DNA of 60,000 bases from Mesostigma viride. Its lineage: Eukaryota; Streptophyta; Mesostigmatophyceae; Mesostigmatales; Mesostigmataceae. The notes under the pieces were generated by a model. It made no database searches. It saw only the letters and a program-made list of their open reading frames with translations, and had not been told where the DNA came from. Position numbers and translations under genes: made by a program. This document shows, piece by piece, positions 20,916 through 29,540 of the stretch (position 1 is the stretch's first letter; the number at the start of each line of letters is the position of its first letter). Location of the stretch: NCBI GenBank assembly GCA_009746045.1, contig RPFO01000154.1, positions 2,869,993-2,929,992 of the forward strand. The letters run 5' to 3'.

Positions 20916-21440
20916 GTACGTCTTGATATACTCCGTCATCCCTGGCCAGTAGAAATACTTACGGGCCCGGGGGAGGAGACGATGTACTCCTTGGTGACCG
21001 CCTAGGAGGGAGTCATGGAGCTCGTGGAGCAGGGCTGCTCTACACAGCTCAGGGACGTACAGCCGCCATTCCTCCGGCTGGACACACACGAACAGGCGCC
21101 CTTCCTGAAACTTGCAAGGGAAAGCGCCCATCTGCTGTGGATGTGCCCTGATGGCCTCGAGGGCCGCTTCTTCCGTGACTGTGAAACGACTGATCATCGT
21201 CTCTAGGTCAGATGTGACTGTGAACACGTCCTCGGCCGAGTCCTCCGCATCCGCCATCGCCTGGTTGACGAACTCTGAGAAGACTGTACTGGTGGGCCGA
21301 GCGGCTGAAGCTGAAAAATTCATTGGGGCGGCACCACATGACTGAGTGGCACGCGCGTGTGCGACCCCTCCCCTTCCCCGGGGGTTTCCACGTCCTCATG
21401 GGCGCCCTGCCGGACAGGCTCATCCAGGAGGGGAGACAAG
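20916..21440 (-). mobile_element. Ty3/gypsy fragment (integrase zinc region)
   Basis: Minus-strand ORF 21323-20898 contains TVTEEAALEAIRAHPQQMGA, LLHELHDSLLGGHQGVHRL and YFYWPGM, nearly matching 31042-30760 of the full-length gypsy element. The similarity extends upstream into the linker (to about 21440) and ends where the foldback arm begins. It is a second, truncated copy of the same family. Confidence 0.85.
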
Positions 21441-21454
21441 CCGGGTTGGCAAAT

Positions 21455-21545
21455 ACGTGTACGGGGTATAATACGCGGACCTAAAATTCGCGTATTATAC
21501 GTGGGGGGGTAAAATACGCGGCGGTAAAATACGCGACAGTTTTTG
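21455..21545. repeat. Clustered TACGCG / CGCGTATTATAC palindromic repeats
   Basis: ATAATACGCG, CGCGTATTATACG, TAAAATACGCG and again TAAAATACGCG occur within 90 bp. Similar words recur near 38694-38740. They could be subterminal repeats of a DNA transposon, but no matching end was found. 21546-21913 is AT-rich with an imperfect duplication of GAGGA(C/T)ATAAGACACAA (about 21776 and 21876) and no gene. Confidence 0.5.
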
Positions 21546-21913
21546 TGGTCCAATCGTCAGTCACCCAATTAGCACGCTCCTTGATGATGGTCATGCAGTT
21601 ATTGCAACTGAAATTTGGTGTATATGCTTATTTATTAACATCTTCCATTTATGCCCTGCAATCCTATCTGATTATGATTTGTTAGATGCAGGGGGGAGCA
21701 GGCTGCAACGGGAATTGTAAGGATTAATCAATTGATTGATTGTAAGGAAAGCCATCCACTATATATAACGCATGAGAGGACATAAGACACAACTAAGGAC
21801 CATGCTCTCAAGGATCCCACAACAAGCTCCATACACATACACACACATTCGTTATTGACAAAATGCACAACAGCAGAGGATATAAGACACAAGGACTTTG
21901 CTCTCCTTCTTCT

Positions 21914-22486
21914 TCACGAGAAGCTCGCCACGGCCAACAACTTACGAGAAGGAAGGGTGGCGTGCCCTCCTTTGTACTGGATCATGCCGGCCACCATCTG
22001 TTTGAAAGAGGCGCTCTCAGCCGCATTGAAGCAATGCCGTTCTCGATCAAAAAATTCGGTAGCCAGCAGCTGGACACCTTTCTCGTCGACGGGAACCAGC
22101 CATTTGGTGATGCTCAGCTGGCCTTTGTTGGGAACCGACGACAAGTCAGCCGGCGCAGCCCCTCCCATCTCCGCCATGCATTGCCCTGTTCAAGAACTGT
22201 GATGCTTCTTGGCGTCTGACTTCTGCAACTTGTTGTTAGCAATCCTGAAAAACCTGCTCCGGATATTCGGTGGAATTTTGTCGCAGGGTAACATCCCTTC
22301 CCCTGCAATTCCGGCAAAGTGTGCACGGACTCGGAATACGCTGATTGCCCCCGCCCTGTAGGTGAACTTCTTGTTGCAAAATGAGCAGAACATCTTCGAC
22401 ACAAACTGCGTTTTGTTACTAACAGCATCTGTGACTGCTTCTCTCTTCTTGACAACGAAATCCCATTCAGGCCCTTTCTTTGGCAT
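21914..22486 (-). pseudogene. hAT-type transposase N-terminal fragment (BED finger), broken
   Basis: From 22486 the minus strand reads MPKKGPEWDFV, then FCSFCNKKFTYRAG...RVRAHFAG, a BED-type zinc finger (C-x2-C...H), to a stop at 22190. A second frame (22177-21914) continues with ATEFFDRERHCFNAAESASF, KQMVAGMIQYKGGH and LPSRK, the pattern of the region following the BED finger in hAT transposases. The catalytic DDE and dimerisation parts are absent. No terminal repeats were identified. Confidence 0.65.
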
Positions 22487-23657
22487 GGCTGCAAATAAAA
22501 AATGGCTGCACACTGTCGCACAGTACTAGTCGCACTGGCCTCGTCGTCGCTATATTGCATTACACCGTCAGTAGCACAGCTGGCATTTGCTGGCACACTG
22601 TTATCCAACTATACTAAAAACCATTAAAAAATTAAATTAAATTATAACATGCCTCCGTGGGGGGGTCATGTAGCACATATTCCATGATGGATGGGGTGGA
22701 GGGAGCCGCGTGATCGAACTATCCTAACTCTAAGCTATCTAGAAAATCCTAACTACACTACTCATCAAAACGCCTCCGCCGCTTGGGGGGAGGTGGCTTG
22801 CCCACAGGGTCGGGCGTGTGCGCCTAGGCTTCGCGATAGCGAGCCCTTCCCATTTTGCGGCAGTATGTCGCGGTGCGCCAGCTGGGTGCCCTGAGTGTAG
22901 TGTGTGTGGGGTCAGTGGCGGGTAGTGGCGGGTAGTGGCAGGTAGTGGCAGGTAGTGGCGGTGAGTGTGGGTCGCGGGGGCGCGGGGATGTCTGGAGAGT
23001 TTGGATACGCTTCTGTGTCTGCGTGCATAGAAGGCTATCCACGTCCACCCGGCGGGCAGCGTTTCTGGGTGGACGAATGCCTTTTTTTGAAAGGGGTGGG
23101 GGGGAGACAGGGGGGCAATGTCAAACTTGGACTCCCGGTGTCAAGGTCCGGCCTCTTCCCATTGGAAGGAGCTTATATACTGTCAACTTTAGATATTTTT
23201 TTGGCCCTCATGCTGTCAAACTTTGACACCTCCCCTGGTACCTAGGGTTTTGGACCCTTATGCTGGCCCCTGTCACCACCTGGTTGGGTTGTGATGGGGG
23301 CCGAATTGTAGTTTAGGACACTGTTATGCTGGCGTACCTGGCACAGAGACAAACCTATTGCATTTAGGTGAACTGGCCAATAGAAACATGCCACGTGGCA
23401 GGTGGGAGAGTGAATAAACTCCCGTTGATCGTGGTTATCAGGCTGGCCAATGAGGTGCTGCCACGTGTCATGTGGGGCGGGTGCCCGTACGAACGCATGA
23501 GTCTGGACGCCCTGCTCATACTCTGCAACCTCAAGAAGGGGTCCAGGCTGCCGGAGATATGGCGATGGGCTCGCCCCTCCACAACCCCGGGACAAGGGGT
23601 GCCGGGACGCACAGGTGCTTAGGGGGGGCTCTTATGCTTGCATCCGTGACGTCACCG
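22487..23657. other. Stretch without a supported gene
   Basis: It contains a short (GGTAGTGGC)n tandem at about 22917-22967, G-rich runs, one hairpin of the AGAAGCCTATCC family (23003-23040) and ORFs of 80-117 codons on both strands, none with a recognisable motif. The plus-strand frame at 23368-23622 has a fairly protein-like composition but opens with GTG. Confidence 0.5.
23003..23040. repeat. AGAAGCCTATCC-family hairpin 1
   Basis: GGATACGCTTCT and AGAAGGCTATCC face each other across 14 bases; two stem positions are mismatched. The same arms and loop length recur at 24131-24167 and 24637-24674. Confidence 0.6.
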
Positions 23658-24071
23658 TTAGTCCTTGCTGACGTCAGCCGCCACCTCGCCCAGGGTGGCC
23701 CCGTTGGCCAGTGCCACGCGGCCGTCGCGGAAGACCCACTTGGCAGCCGGCGTCCACCACCCCAGCCCGCTCCAGGGGGGGATGCTGCCCCTCAGGTGGC
23801 ACAGGATCATCATCGCGTGAGGACTCAGAGGCTCGTCGTGCACCCACTCGCCCGCGCCATCCTCGCAATGCTCGCGGCTCCTCGCCTTATTGTGGCACCC
23901 GGGACACACCAGGCAGGGACCCGCGCGACGGCCGAACTCGCCGCGGCGGGAGAAACCGCGCGCGTAGGCACGCACGTCGTACTGCTTCTCCTCGTCCCAC
24001 TCCCACCCCTGCAGACGGATGGCGCGCCTGCACTCGTAGCAGGTAAGGATGTCATCCAGCGAGGTGCCCAT
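23658..24071 (-). CDS. Unknown Cys-rich protein (137 aa), virus-like cluster
   Basis: An intronless frame starting at the ATG at 24071 (MGTSLDDILTCYECRRAIRL). It has CYEC near residue 11 and CLVCPGCHNKARSREHC at about residues 54-70, which could bind one or two zinc ions. The C-terminal half contains several Trp (GLGWWTPAAKWVF). No family was recognised. It lies on the same strand as two other unknown ORFs (24692-25198 and 25248-25893), separated from them by the hairpin-rich spacer. An open extension upstream uses a GTG and is not favoured. Confidence 0.5.
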   Translation of the reverse strand: MGTSLDDILTCYECRRAIRLQGWEWDEEKQYDVRAYARGFSRRGEFGRRAGPCLVCPGCHNKARSREHCEDGAGEWVHDEPLSPHAMMILCHLRGSIPPWSGLGWWTPAAKWVFRDGRVALANGATLGEVAADVSKD

Positions 24072-24130
24072 GTCCGCGTTAACGATACACGACACAATTT
24101 CCCGACCCCTCTAAACGCGCCCCCGTCCTG

Positions 24131-24167
24131 GATGGCCTTCTACCGGGTCCAAAAGAGAAGCCTATCC
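24131..24167. repeat. AGAAGCCTATCC-family hairpin 2
   Basis: GGATGGCCTTCT and AGAAGCCTATCC are inverted across 13 bases with two mismatches. It lies 60 bp upstream of the 137-codon ORF. Confidence 0.65.
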
Positions 24168-24220
24168 ACCATCATCCGGTCACCGGGCATCGCCATCGAT
24201 CGATGGCACTTTGCAAAAAG

Positions 24221-24325
24221 AGAAGCCTATCCAAATTCACACCCCGGGAATGGCTGGTCAGCCCATGAGTAAAATTGGCACGCCCCCTCCCGCTGTTTTC
24301 GAGCAATGATCGTGGATAGGCTTCT
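24221..24325. repeat. 105-bp module with AGAAGCCTATCC inverted ends, copy 1
   Basis: The module starts AGAAGCCTATCCAAATTCAC and ends TTCGAGCAATGATCGTGGATAGGCTTCT. The 12-base ends are perfect inverted repeats 81 bp apart. The same layout and spacing recur at 24479-24583; the interior is largely diverged. Confidence 0.8.
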
Positions 24326-24478
24326 CTGGAGTGCCTTCTTTTTTGGCAACCCCCTCCAACAATATTCTCCCCAGGGCCCTACCCCCCCATGCCCCCTACC
24401 CCCATACATGCATGCATACATAAAGTCCTTTGTCCATATTTTTATTACTCTTATTGTCCAAAAAAGAAGACTACCAAA

Positions 24479-24583
24479 AGAAGCCTATCCAAATTGACAC
24501 CCCGAGAACTTCCGCTCGACCATCGAACAAATTTAAGAGGCCTTCTCCCGGCATTTTCGAGCAATGTTCGTGGATAGGCTTCT
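24479..24583. repeat. 105-bp module with AGAAGCCTATCC inverted ends, copy 2
   Basis: The module starts AGAAGCCTATCCAAATTGAC and ends TTTTCGAGCAATGTTCG followed by TGGATAGGCTTCT. It has the same length and perfect 12-base inverted ends as copy 1. Conservation is concentrated at the two edges. Confidence 0.8.
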
Positions 24584-24636
24584 CCTTGGAAAAAAGACCA
24601 TCAACAGGCCACAACAGCCGGCCGCGGGGTATAGGT

Positions 24637-24674
24637 GGATAGCCTTCTATCCCGGACCAGATAGAAGCCTATCC
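24637..24674. terminator. AGAAGCCTATCC-family hairpin 3, just after the 168-codon ORF
   Basis: GGATAGCCTTCT and AGAAGCCTATCC face each other across 14 bases with one mismatch. On the minus strand the hairpin begins 18 bases after the end of ORF 25198-24692. A role in transcript 3'-end formation, as described for mimivirus-like giant viruses, is a guess from position only. Confidence 0.4.
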
Positions 24675-24691
24675 AAGCCCTCCCGCGGTTC

Positions 24692-25198
24692 TCAGCACCT
24701 GGCAAAGCCCCAGCTGAAGAACTTCTTGGCCTTGCACCGGGCGCTCTTCTTCTGTTTGAACGCCTGCATCAGCGCCCCGCCGGGGGTGTGCCCCACCACG
24801 AACTTGGTCACCTTGGCGCCCGCCTTGCTGACCTTGTCGCTAACGGGGTTGGGCAGCAGGCCGAAGCCGCCCAGGGCGGCGCCCAGCGCGGACACGGGGT
24901 TCACCATGTCCACGGCCACGGTACCCACGCTGCTGAGCACGTGGGCGGCGCTCTTGGTCTCGATCCCCATCGCGTCGAGGATGGGGGTGCCCTTGGCCTT
25001 CTCGCCCGTCTTGGGGGGGTCCACCACGGGCGGGGATGACGCGGGGGCCGCGGCGGTGCTATCCGGGCTAGGGTTGGGAGTCGAGCTGACGGCTACCTCC
25101 TCTACCACGGCTACCGAGGCGGACGCGGGTACGGACGCGGAGAAACGCAGCATCACGGTGACAAACAGCAGGATTACCAGAAACAAGAGCAGAAACAT
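24692..25198 (-). CDS. Unknown membrane-anchored protein (168 aa), virus-like cluster
   Basis: An intronless ATG frame. Residues 2-17 (FLLLFLVILLFVTVML) form an N-terminal membrane anchor or signal segment. A Pro/Ser/Ala-rich linker follows (about 30-70), then a Gly/Ala-rich amphipathic region with ALGAALGGFGLLPNPVS (about 103-119) and a basic Cys-containing tail (KQKKSARCKAKKFF). The composition recalls small structural membrane proteins of DNA viruses, but no homology can be claimed. It lies 49 bp after the preceding minus-strand ORF, across an AT-rich spacer with ATAATAATAATAAT. Confidence 0.5.
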   Translation of the reverse strand: MFLLLFLVILLFVTVMLRFSASVPASASVAVVEEVAVSSTPNPSPDSTAAAPASSPPVVDPPKTGEKAKGTPILDAMGIETKSAAHVLSSVGTVAVDMVNPVSALGAALGGFGLLPNPVSDKVSKAGAKVTKFVVGHTPGGALMQAFKQKKSARCKAKKFFSWGFARC

Positions 25199-25247
25199 AA
25201 TTTGTTTATTAACACACGGTGCCAGGATAATAATAATAATTTATTCA

Positions 25248-25893
25248 TCAGCTGGCCAGCCCGCTGGGGCGGGTGGCGCGGGGGCTGGTGTGGCACCACT
25301 GGCAGCCGGGGAAACAGTACTCGATCCCCTGCAGGCCCATGGCCAGGGACACGGCCACAGCGTGGTGCTCAGACTTGCTGGAGAAGCGGGCCAGCACCCT
25401 GCAGTCCATCCTGTTGAGCACGTTGCCGAATTCCCGCCACGTCATCTTGCTGTACTCCCCCAGCTCCGGCGTGTCCACCAGGCTGTCGGACAGGGGCTCG
25501 GGCTGCGAGTCGGGCAAGGTCTCCTTCTCGAACACGCCCATCTTTGATGTCCATGAACTCTCCAGTTGAGCCTTGCCAGGGGTTGTGAACAGAGACCTGG
25601 CAACCACGGGAGTGTGCTGGGGGTACGGGCGAAAAGAACTGCAGGCGGTGTCCGCCGTGTCCCCCTTCTTGCACCTCTTTTTGGGACGGATGACGGAAGG
25701 CAGCTGGAAAGGCACTCCCCTTTTGGTATGGCTGCCAGCATCCAGGGCAACGGGTGGCAAGACAGGAGGGGTGGGGGTGCGAGTCAGGGCGTTCAGTTGC
25801 TCGCGAATCTGGCGGTAATCGTCCGCCGTAATCGATCATGGCGTCCAGCGGCATGGCCTGCGATAAATGCCCGCTGTTCGTTTCGTCCGCCAT
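25248..25893 (-). pseudogene. Unknown protein (about 214 aa), single frameshift, virus-like cluster
   Basis: The ATG at 25893 opens MADETNSGHLSQAMPLDAMI. At about 25822-25835 the coding frame shifts by one base and continues as ADDYRQIREQLNALTRTPTPP to the stop at 25248. The C-terminal part includes MTWREFGNVLNRMDCRVLAR and a Cys cluster CFPGCQWC. No family recognised. The single indel may be real decay or a consensus error. It is the first gene of the three-ORF minus-strand cluster; 25894-26163 upstream holds no gene. Confidence 0.45.
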
Positions 25894-26158
25894 AGTTTAG
25901 AGCACCGTCTGTCGCGTTCGTGGGTTTTCGCACGTGAGCACGCCCCGTCTCCCAATATTTCGGCCACCCGTGCGCAAAAAATCTGGATCTCCCTAGTCAC
26001 CAGATCTGGAGATCTCGGATCCGGCGCCTAGTCAGCACTGGCCGGGTGTATATGAAAACATATGCACCTCTGGTCCGCCGGTACTGCCAAGCGCCGCGCC
26101 GGTGCCTGTCGAACGGTGACGGATGCCAGTGGGCCCAGCGGACGAATGCCGGCGCGGG

Positions 26159-26163
26159 GTCGG
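26159..26163. other. Target-site duplication GTCGG, left of the gypsy element
   Basis: GTCGG at 26159-26163 is repeated at 37766-37770 directly after the other LTR, the 5-bp duplication expected of a Ty3/gypsy integrase. Confidence 0.9.
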
Positions 26164-26748
26164 TGTTACGTCCCTGCCCAGACACACCTAGCCTGAGCTA
26201 CGTAGCCAAATGACCCTTCTTGCCGGAATTAGGAATAATTCAAGATAGCCTAAAGTAGGTTGCGCTTCACGACGTGAGTCGTGAGATATCTGGCATCACG
26301 GCTTAATGCCAAGCTAATTAGTTCACACTTATATTGGCTAGCAATACCAATTACAAATGGATAATGCCCCGGGCTCAATGTGTAGGCGTATTCGCACTTA
26401 TCATTCATTAAACCAAGAGGACGAGACTCTCGTCCTCGGACCAATTTAACCTAGGTTGGTTGCGGCGCAGATACACGCCAATTTCCCTAGAACAATCCGA
26501 GTCACTCATGCCACGTAGGATCCGGGCCGACATCGACCCTCAACTATAGGATCCACGCCTAGAACCACTGACAGACTCAGAACCGGCGCGGCGCCACAGC
26601 GCCGGCCCCTAAAAGGACAACCTAGGACCAAAATAACTAGTCCAATTCACACAATAGCCAAGGTCCGTAAAACCCAAGTCCAATAGACCAAACAGCCTTA
26701 GTAATTTATTCCATTGTTACGTCCGGCCAAAAGGGCAGGGACGTAACA
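26164..26748 (-). repeat. 3' LTR of the gypsy element (585 bp)
   Basis: It begins TGTTACGTCCCTGCCC and ends with the complement GGGCAGGGACGTAACA, a 16-bp terminal inverted repeat within the LTR. Differences from the other LTR include a missing CTAGT-type 5-bp duplication near the start and single-base changes. Confidence 0.95.
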
Positions 26749-26759
26749 CTCCTCCCCCC
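26749..26759 (-). other. Polypurine tract of the gypsy element
   Basis: On the minus strand GGGGGGAGGAG directly precedes the 3' LTR. It is the expected plus-strand primer. Confidence 0.8.
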
Positions 26760-26969
26760 CATGGGGGTCGGTAGTCCCTACCGTACAAGTTAGATTTGGA
26801 AAAACAACGCTACTATAAGAGTACTATGTCCCAACCTCGGTTCACCCGCAGGTTAGTAATGCCAGTTCCTCTAGAAGTTGATACACAGGCCCAACTCTGA
26901 CGTAGTAGTAAGACTCTGATGGTGACTGGATCAATCCGCTATCCGTCACGAAAAACTATTCTAACCACT

Positions 26970-27731
26970 TTAGCGTCCGCCGCTAGTGGCACGTCGCTGC
27001 GACAGGACTTCAGTGAAGGCCCTACGCCCCGCGTGGGTCATCTGTGAAATCATCATCCCAGGGTGCGAACACAGGTCAATCTCAAAAGCCACTTGGTAGG
27101 GGGACACCTTCTGCCGACCCAGCCGGGACAGCTCCACCCACGACCCTCTGGGCCACAGAGACAGGAACCCAGCGAGGTACTGGGGATGGGTGAACATGAG
27201 CGTCAACGCCGACCGATCCACCACCCCACAACGGTGCTCGCGAACAAAGTGCACCCCCATCAGGAAAACCTCCATACGCACGTGATCATCGTTGATCGAC
27301 ACCGTCCGGGCCCCTACAATATCGGGCGCCACCAGATTAAGAAAGGCACTCCCCTCCGCTGGAGCCACCTTGGGAGGCGTCACCACGTGCTTCACCCCAT
27401 CGACCTGATAGCGCCAATCCCACCAGTCTTCGGACCCGAACCGCACAATATGCCCCACCGCAGCGGGGAAACGAGGGTCGTCGGGTTGCGGCAGGGGCAG
27501 GGGAACCTGGGGCAGAAAGGTGATCTCTACCTGTTCCCAGTAAGCCCCGCGATCCACAGCGAACCAAGGACCCGCGTGAAACACCAGAGGAGCAGGTAGG
27601 TGCGTACCCGGGGGAACCTGAAAAGCCGGAGGTCCCTCGAATGTCACACAAAGCTTCTCCGTGCGCGGTCCTGGCCCACCATGTCTCACCACTCTGCCCG
27701 GTACCGGCCGTATGAAGTCCCCAATGACCAC
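26970..27731 (-). CDS. Extra ORF X2 of the gypsy element, unknown (253 aa)
   Basis: An open frame lying between integrase and the 3' LTR, where env-like or accessory genes sit in some LTR elements. It starts MVIGDFIRPVPGRVVRH and contains VRMEVFLMGVHFVREHRCG and FEIDLCSHPGMMIS. It has no signal peptide, transmembrane segment or coiled coil, so an Env-type role is not supported. Composition resembles a folded globular protein and the frame is intact. Overlapping frames on the plus strand look like shadows. Confidence 0.5.
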   Translation of the reverse strand: MVIGDFIRPVPGRVVRHGGPGPRTEKLCVTFEGPPAFQVPPGTHLPAPLVFHAGPWFAVDRGAYWEQVEITFLPQVPLPLPQPDDPRFPAAVGHIVRFGSEDWWDWRYQVDGVKHVVTPPKVAPAEGSAFLNLVAPDIVGARTVSINDDHVRMEVFLMGVHFVREHRCGVVDRSALTLMFTHPQYLAGFLSLWPRGSWVELSRLGRQKVSPYQVAFEIDLCSHPGMMISQMTHAGRRAFTEVLSQRRATSGGR

Positions 27732-28535
27732 TCCTCGTGAGATGACCCAGGAGCTCTGGAAGCCGCATCATAGCCCACTGAGGTGGCAGCAGAATGATCG
27801 CCTTGACGACCGTGCTGGACCATCAGGCGCTGTATCAGGTCCTGTCCTGATTGTACCGCAGCTACGAGCGCTTCCAAGCGCATCACGGGCTCCGCTGGTA
27901 CCAGAATGCCGTTCCGCTGGGATCCTCTGCGGCCCGAGGTCGCGTCTCTGCCATGGTGTGTGTAGGCACGGTTCCTCCGCGGAAGGGTGCGAGGGTCGAC
28001 CCGACGAAGTGGGCCGGATGTGTCCCTCCGCAGGACGTGGCATTGATGAGCCGGCTGGTGCAGGCCGGGGACGTGGTTCCAGGGAGACTAGGAAGGTAGG
28101 CTCCGGTGGTTCCAAGGAGACAAGGAAGGTAGGCTCCTTGGCCCGCATCCGTCGGAGGACCTAAGGGGGCCACAACCGGGGGCTCGCCCCCGGCCGGCTG
28201 TTCTGTCCTAGCCGGAGCAGCTCCCGTCGTATCCGACCGCGGTCGCCGAGACTCTCGCTCCAATTCCACCGCCGACCCCCACGTGCGCTCCCAGTGCCGA
28301 TCCGCCGGGCGACGAGGTGGTGGTGACGCTCGGCGAGCAGGGCGTACCTCCGTTCCCGAGTCCGAACGGGAACGCGAGCGCGATGACGGTGAGGGCGAGC
28401 GCCGACGTGCAGGCCGGTCTGGAGCACGCCGAGAATCTGGTTGGCTGCCTCCGCCCCAACCCGTGGACCGCGGGCGAGACCCTCGCCCAGAGGGGCGCCC
28501 CCAGCCCATCGCCGGCGGTGGCGCCTCGAAACGCG

Positions 28536-29117
28536 TCACAGGACGATGTCCTGCGCCGCCCTCCAAGGAGCCCCCAGAAGGTGGATCCCTTGAAGGGGAC
28601 GAGGAAGAGGACGGGGAGGGTAGTCATCAGAGTCGGAGTCGTCACCCTCGCTCCCATCATCCTGGTCCTCGTCGTCCATCGCCACGATGCGATCCAGGGC
28701 CTGCCGTAACGAGTACTGACCCGCGCGCATACACTTCTCGCCCCGCAACGCCCCTTCCAACGGGAGGTATCGAGGAAAGTAGTTCTCCAGATGCTTCCGC
28801 ACCTCGGGCGGAATCAGGAGGAGCAACAGCCGTGGAAATACCAGACCTGCATCCAGCGTGTTCACGCACGCATGACACAGGCACTCCCGCTCATGGGTTT
28901 CCCAGTCGATACCGACCACCACGCCGTCGCGCTCGGCGGTGCGGGTCTCGATCTTGAACCCCACATTCCTTCGCACGAACCATCGAAAATCCTCCAGCTT
29001 AGCGGGGCCGACATGCGCCAGAATGGAATCGGCGCGGAGATCTGACGGCATCTGGTTACGGCGCCGACGACGCCGCTCCACCAAGTCACCCTCCCGACCA
29101 TAGTCGCGCACGAACAC
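28536..29117 (-). CDS. Extra ORF X1 of the gypsy element, unknown (193 aa)
   Basis: It follows the integrase gene by about 420 bp. The frame has a basic start (DLVERRRRRRNQM), a hydrophobic middle (GLVFPRLLLLLIPPEV) after CLCHAC, and an acidic Asp/Ser tail (DDEDQDDGSEGDDSDSDD). Upstream, another frame reads VKELNEETFNPR, so the true N-terminus may be longer and frame-broken. Function unknown. 27883-28535 continues with Arg/Ser/Pro-rich sequence in several frames and no clear gene. Confidence 0.45.
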   Translation of the reverse strand: MFVRDYGREGDLVERRRRRRNQMPSDLRADSILAHVGPAKLEDFRWFVRRNVGFKIETRTAERDGVVVGIDWETHERECLCHACVNTLDAGLVFPRLLLLLIPPEVRKHLENYFPRYLPLEGALRGEKCMRAGQYSLRQALDRIVAMDDEDQDDGSEGDDSDSDDYPPRPLPRPLQGIHLLGAPWRAAQDIVL

Positions 29118-29540
29118 CGGGGGTTAAATGTCTCCTCATTCAGCTCCTTCACTAGCAGCGCGCGCGCGTCCGGGCTCCGGGTCTGGACGACGTCTCGTGC
29201 CGGCCACCACCTCCCGAGCCCCCGGCCCTTGAAGCACCCCTTCGGACTGCAGGCTCTCCGCGAGCTGTCTGCATCCTGTCAACCTGTTCTGGTAGAGGGG
29301 CCTCCGGGTAATCTGTCGTGTCCATATCCACCAGATCTTCCTCACTCGACTCCCCGTCTACTACCCGGATTCCCTGCCTCTACGGCCTCCGCGGCGCTGG
29401 CAGAAGTCTGGCCCTGGGAAGCGCCTCCGCGGCGTCCCCTGCACGGCCCACACACCACAAGCCAAGGCGTTAGTCGGCGTGTACCTGTACCCGGCTCACA
29501 CCTCACTCTCACCCTACACCGTACACCGTTATACCGCCTA

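Noticed and set aside
23472-24272. 266-codon plus-strand ORF opposite the Cys-rich ORF
   Set aside because: Composition (Ala/Pro/Arg runs) is that of an antisense shadow; the minus frame has clustered Cys and a plausible ATG.
28283-28957. SR-protein-like plus-strand ORF in the gypsy element
   Set aside because: Arg/Ser/Pro content arises from GC-rich sequence antisense to the element; no RNA-recognition motif and wrong strand.
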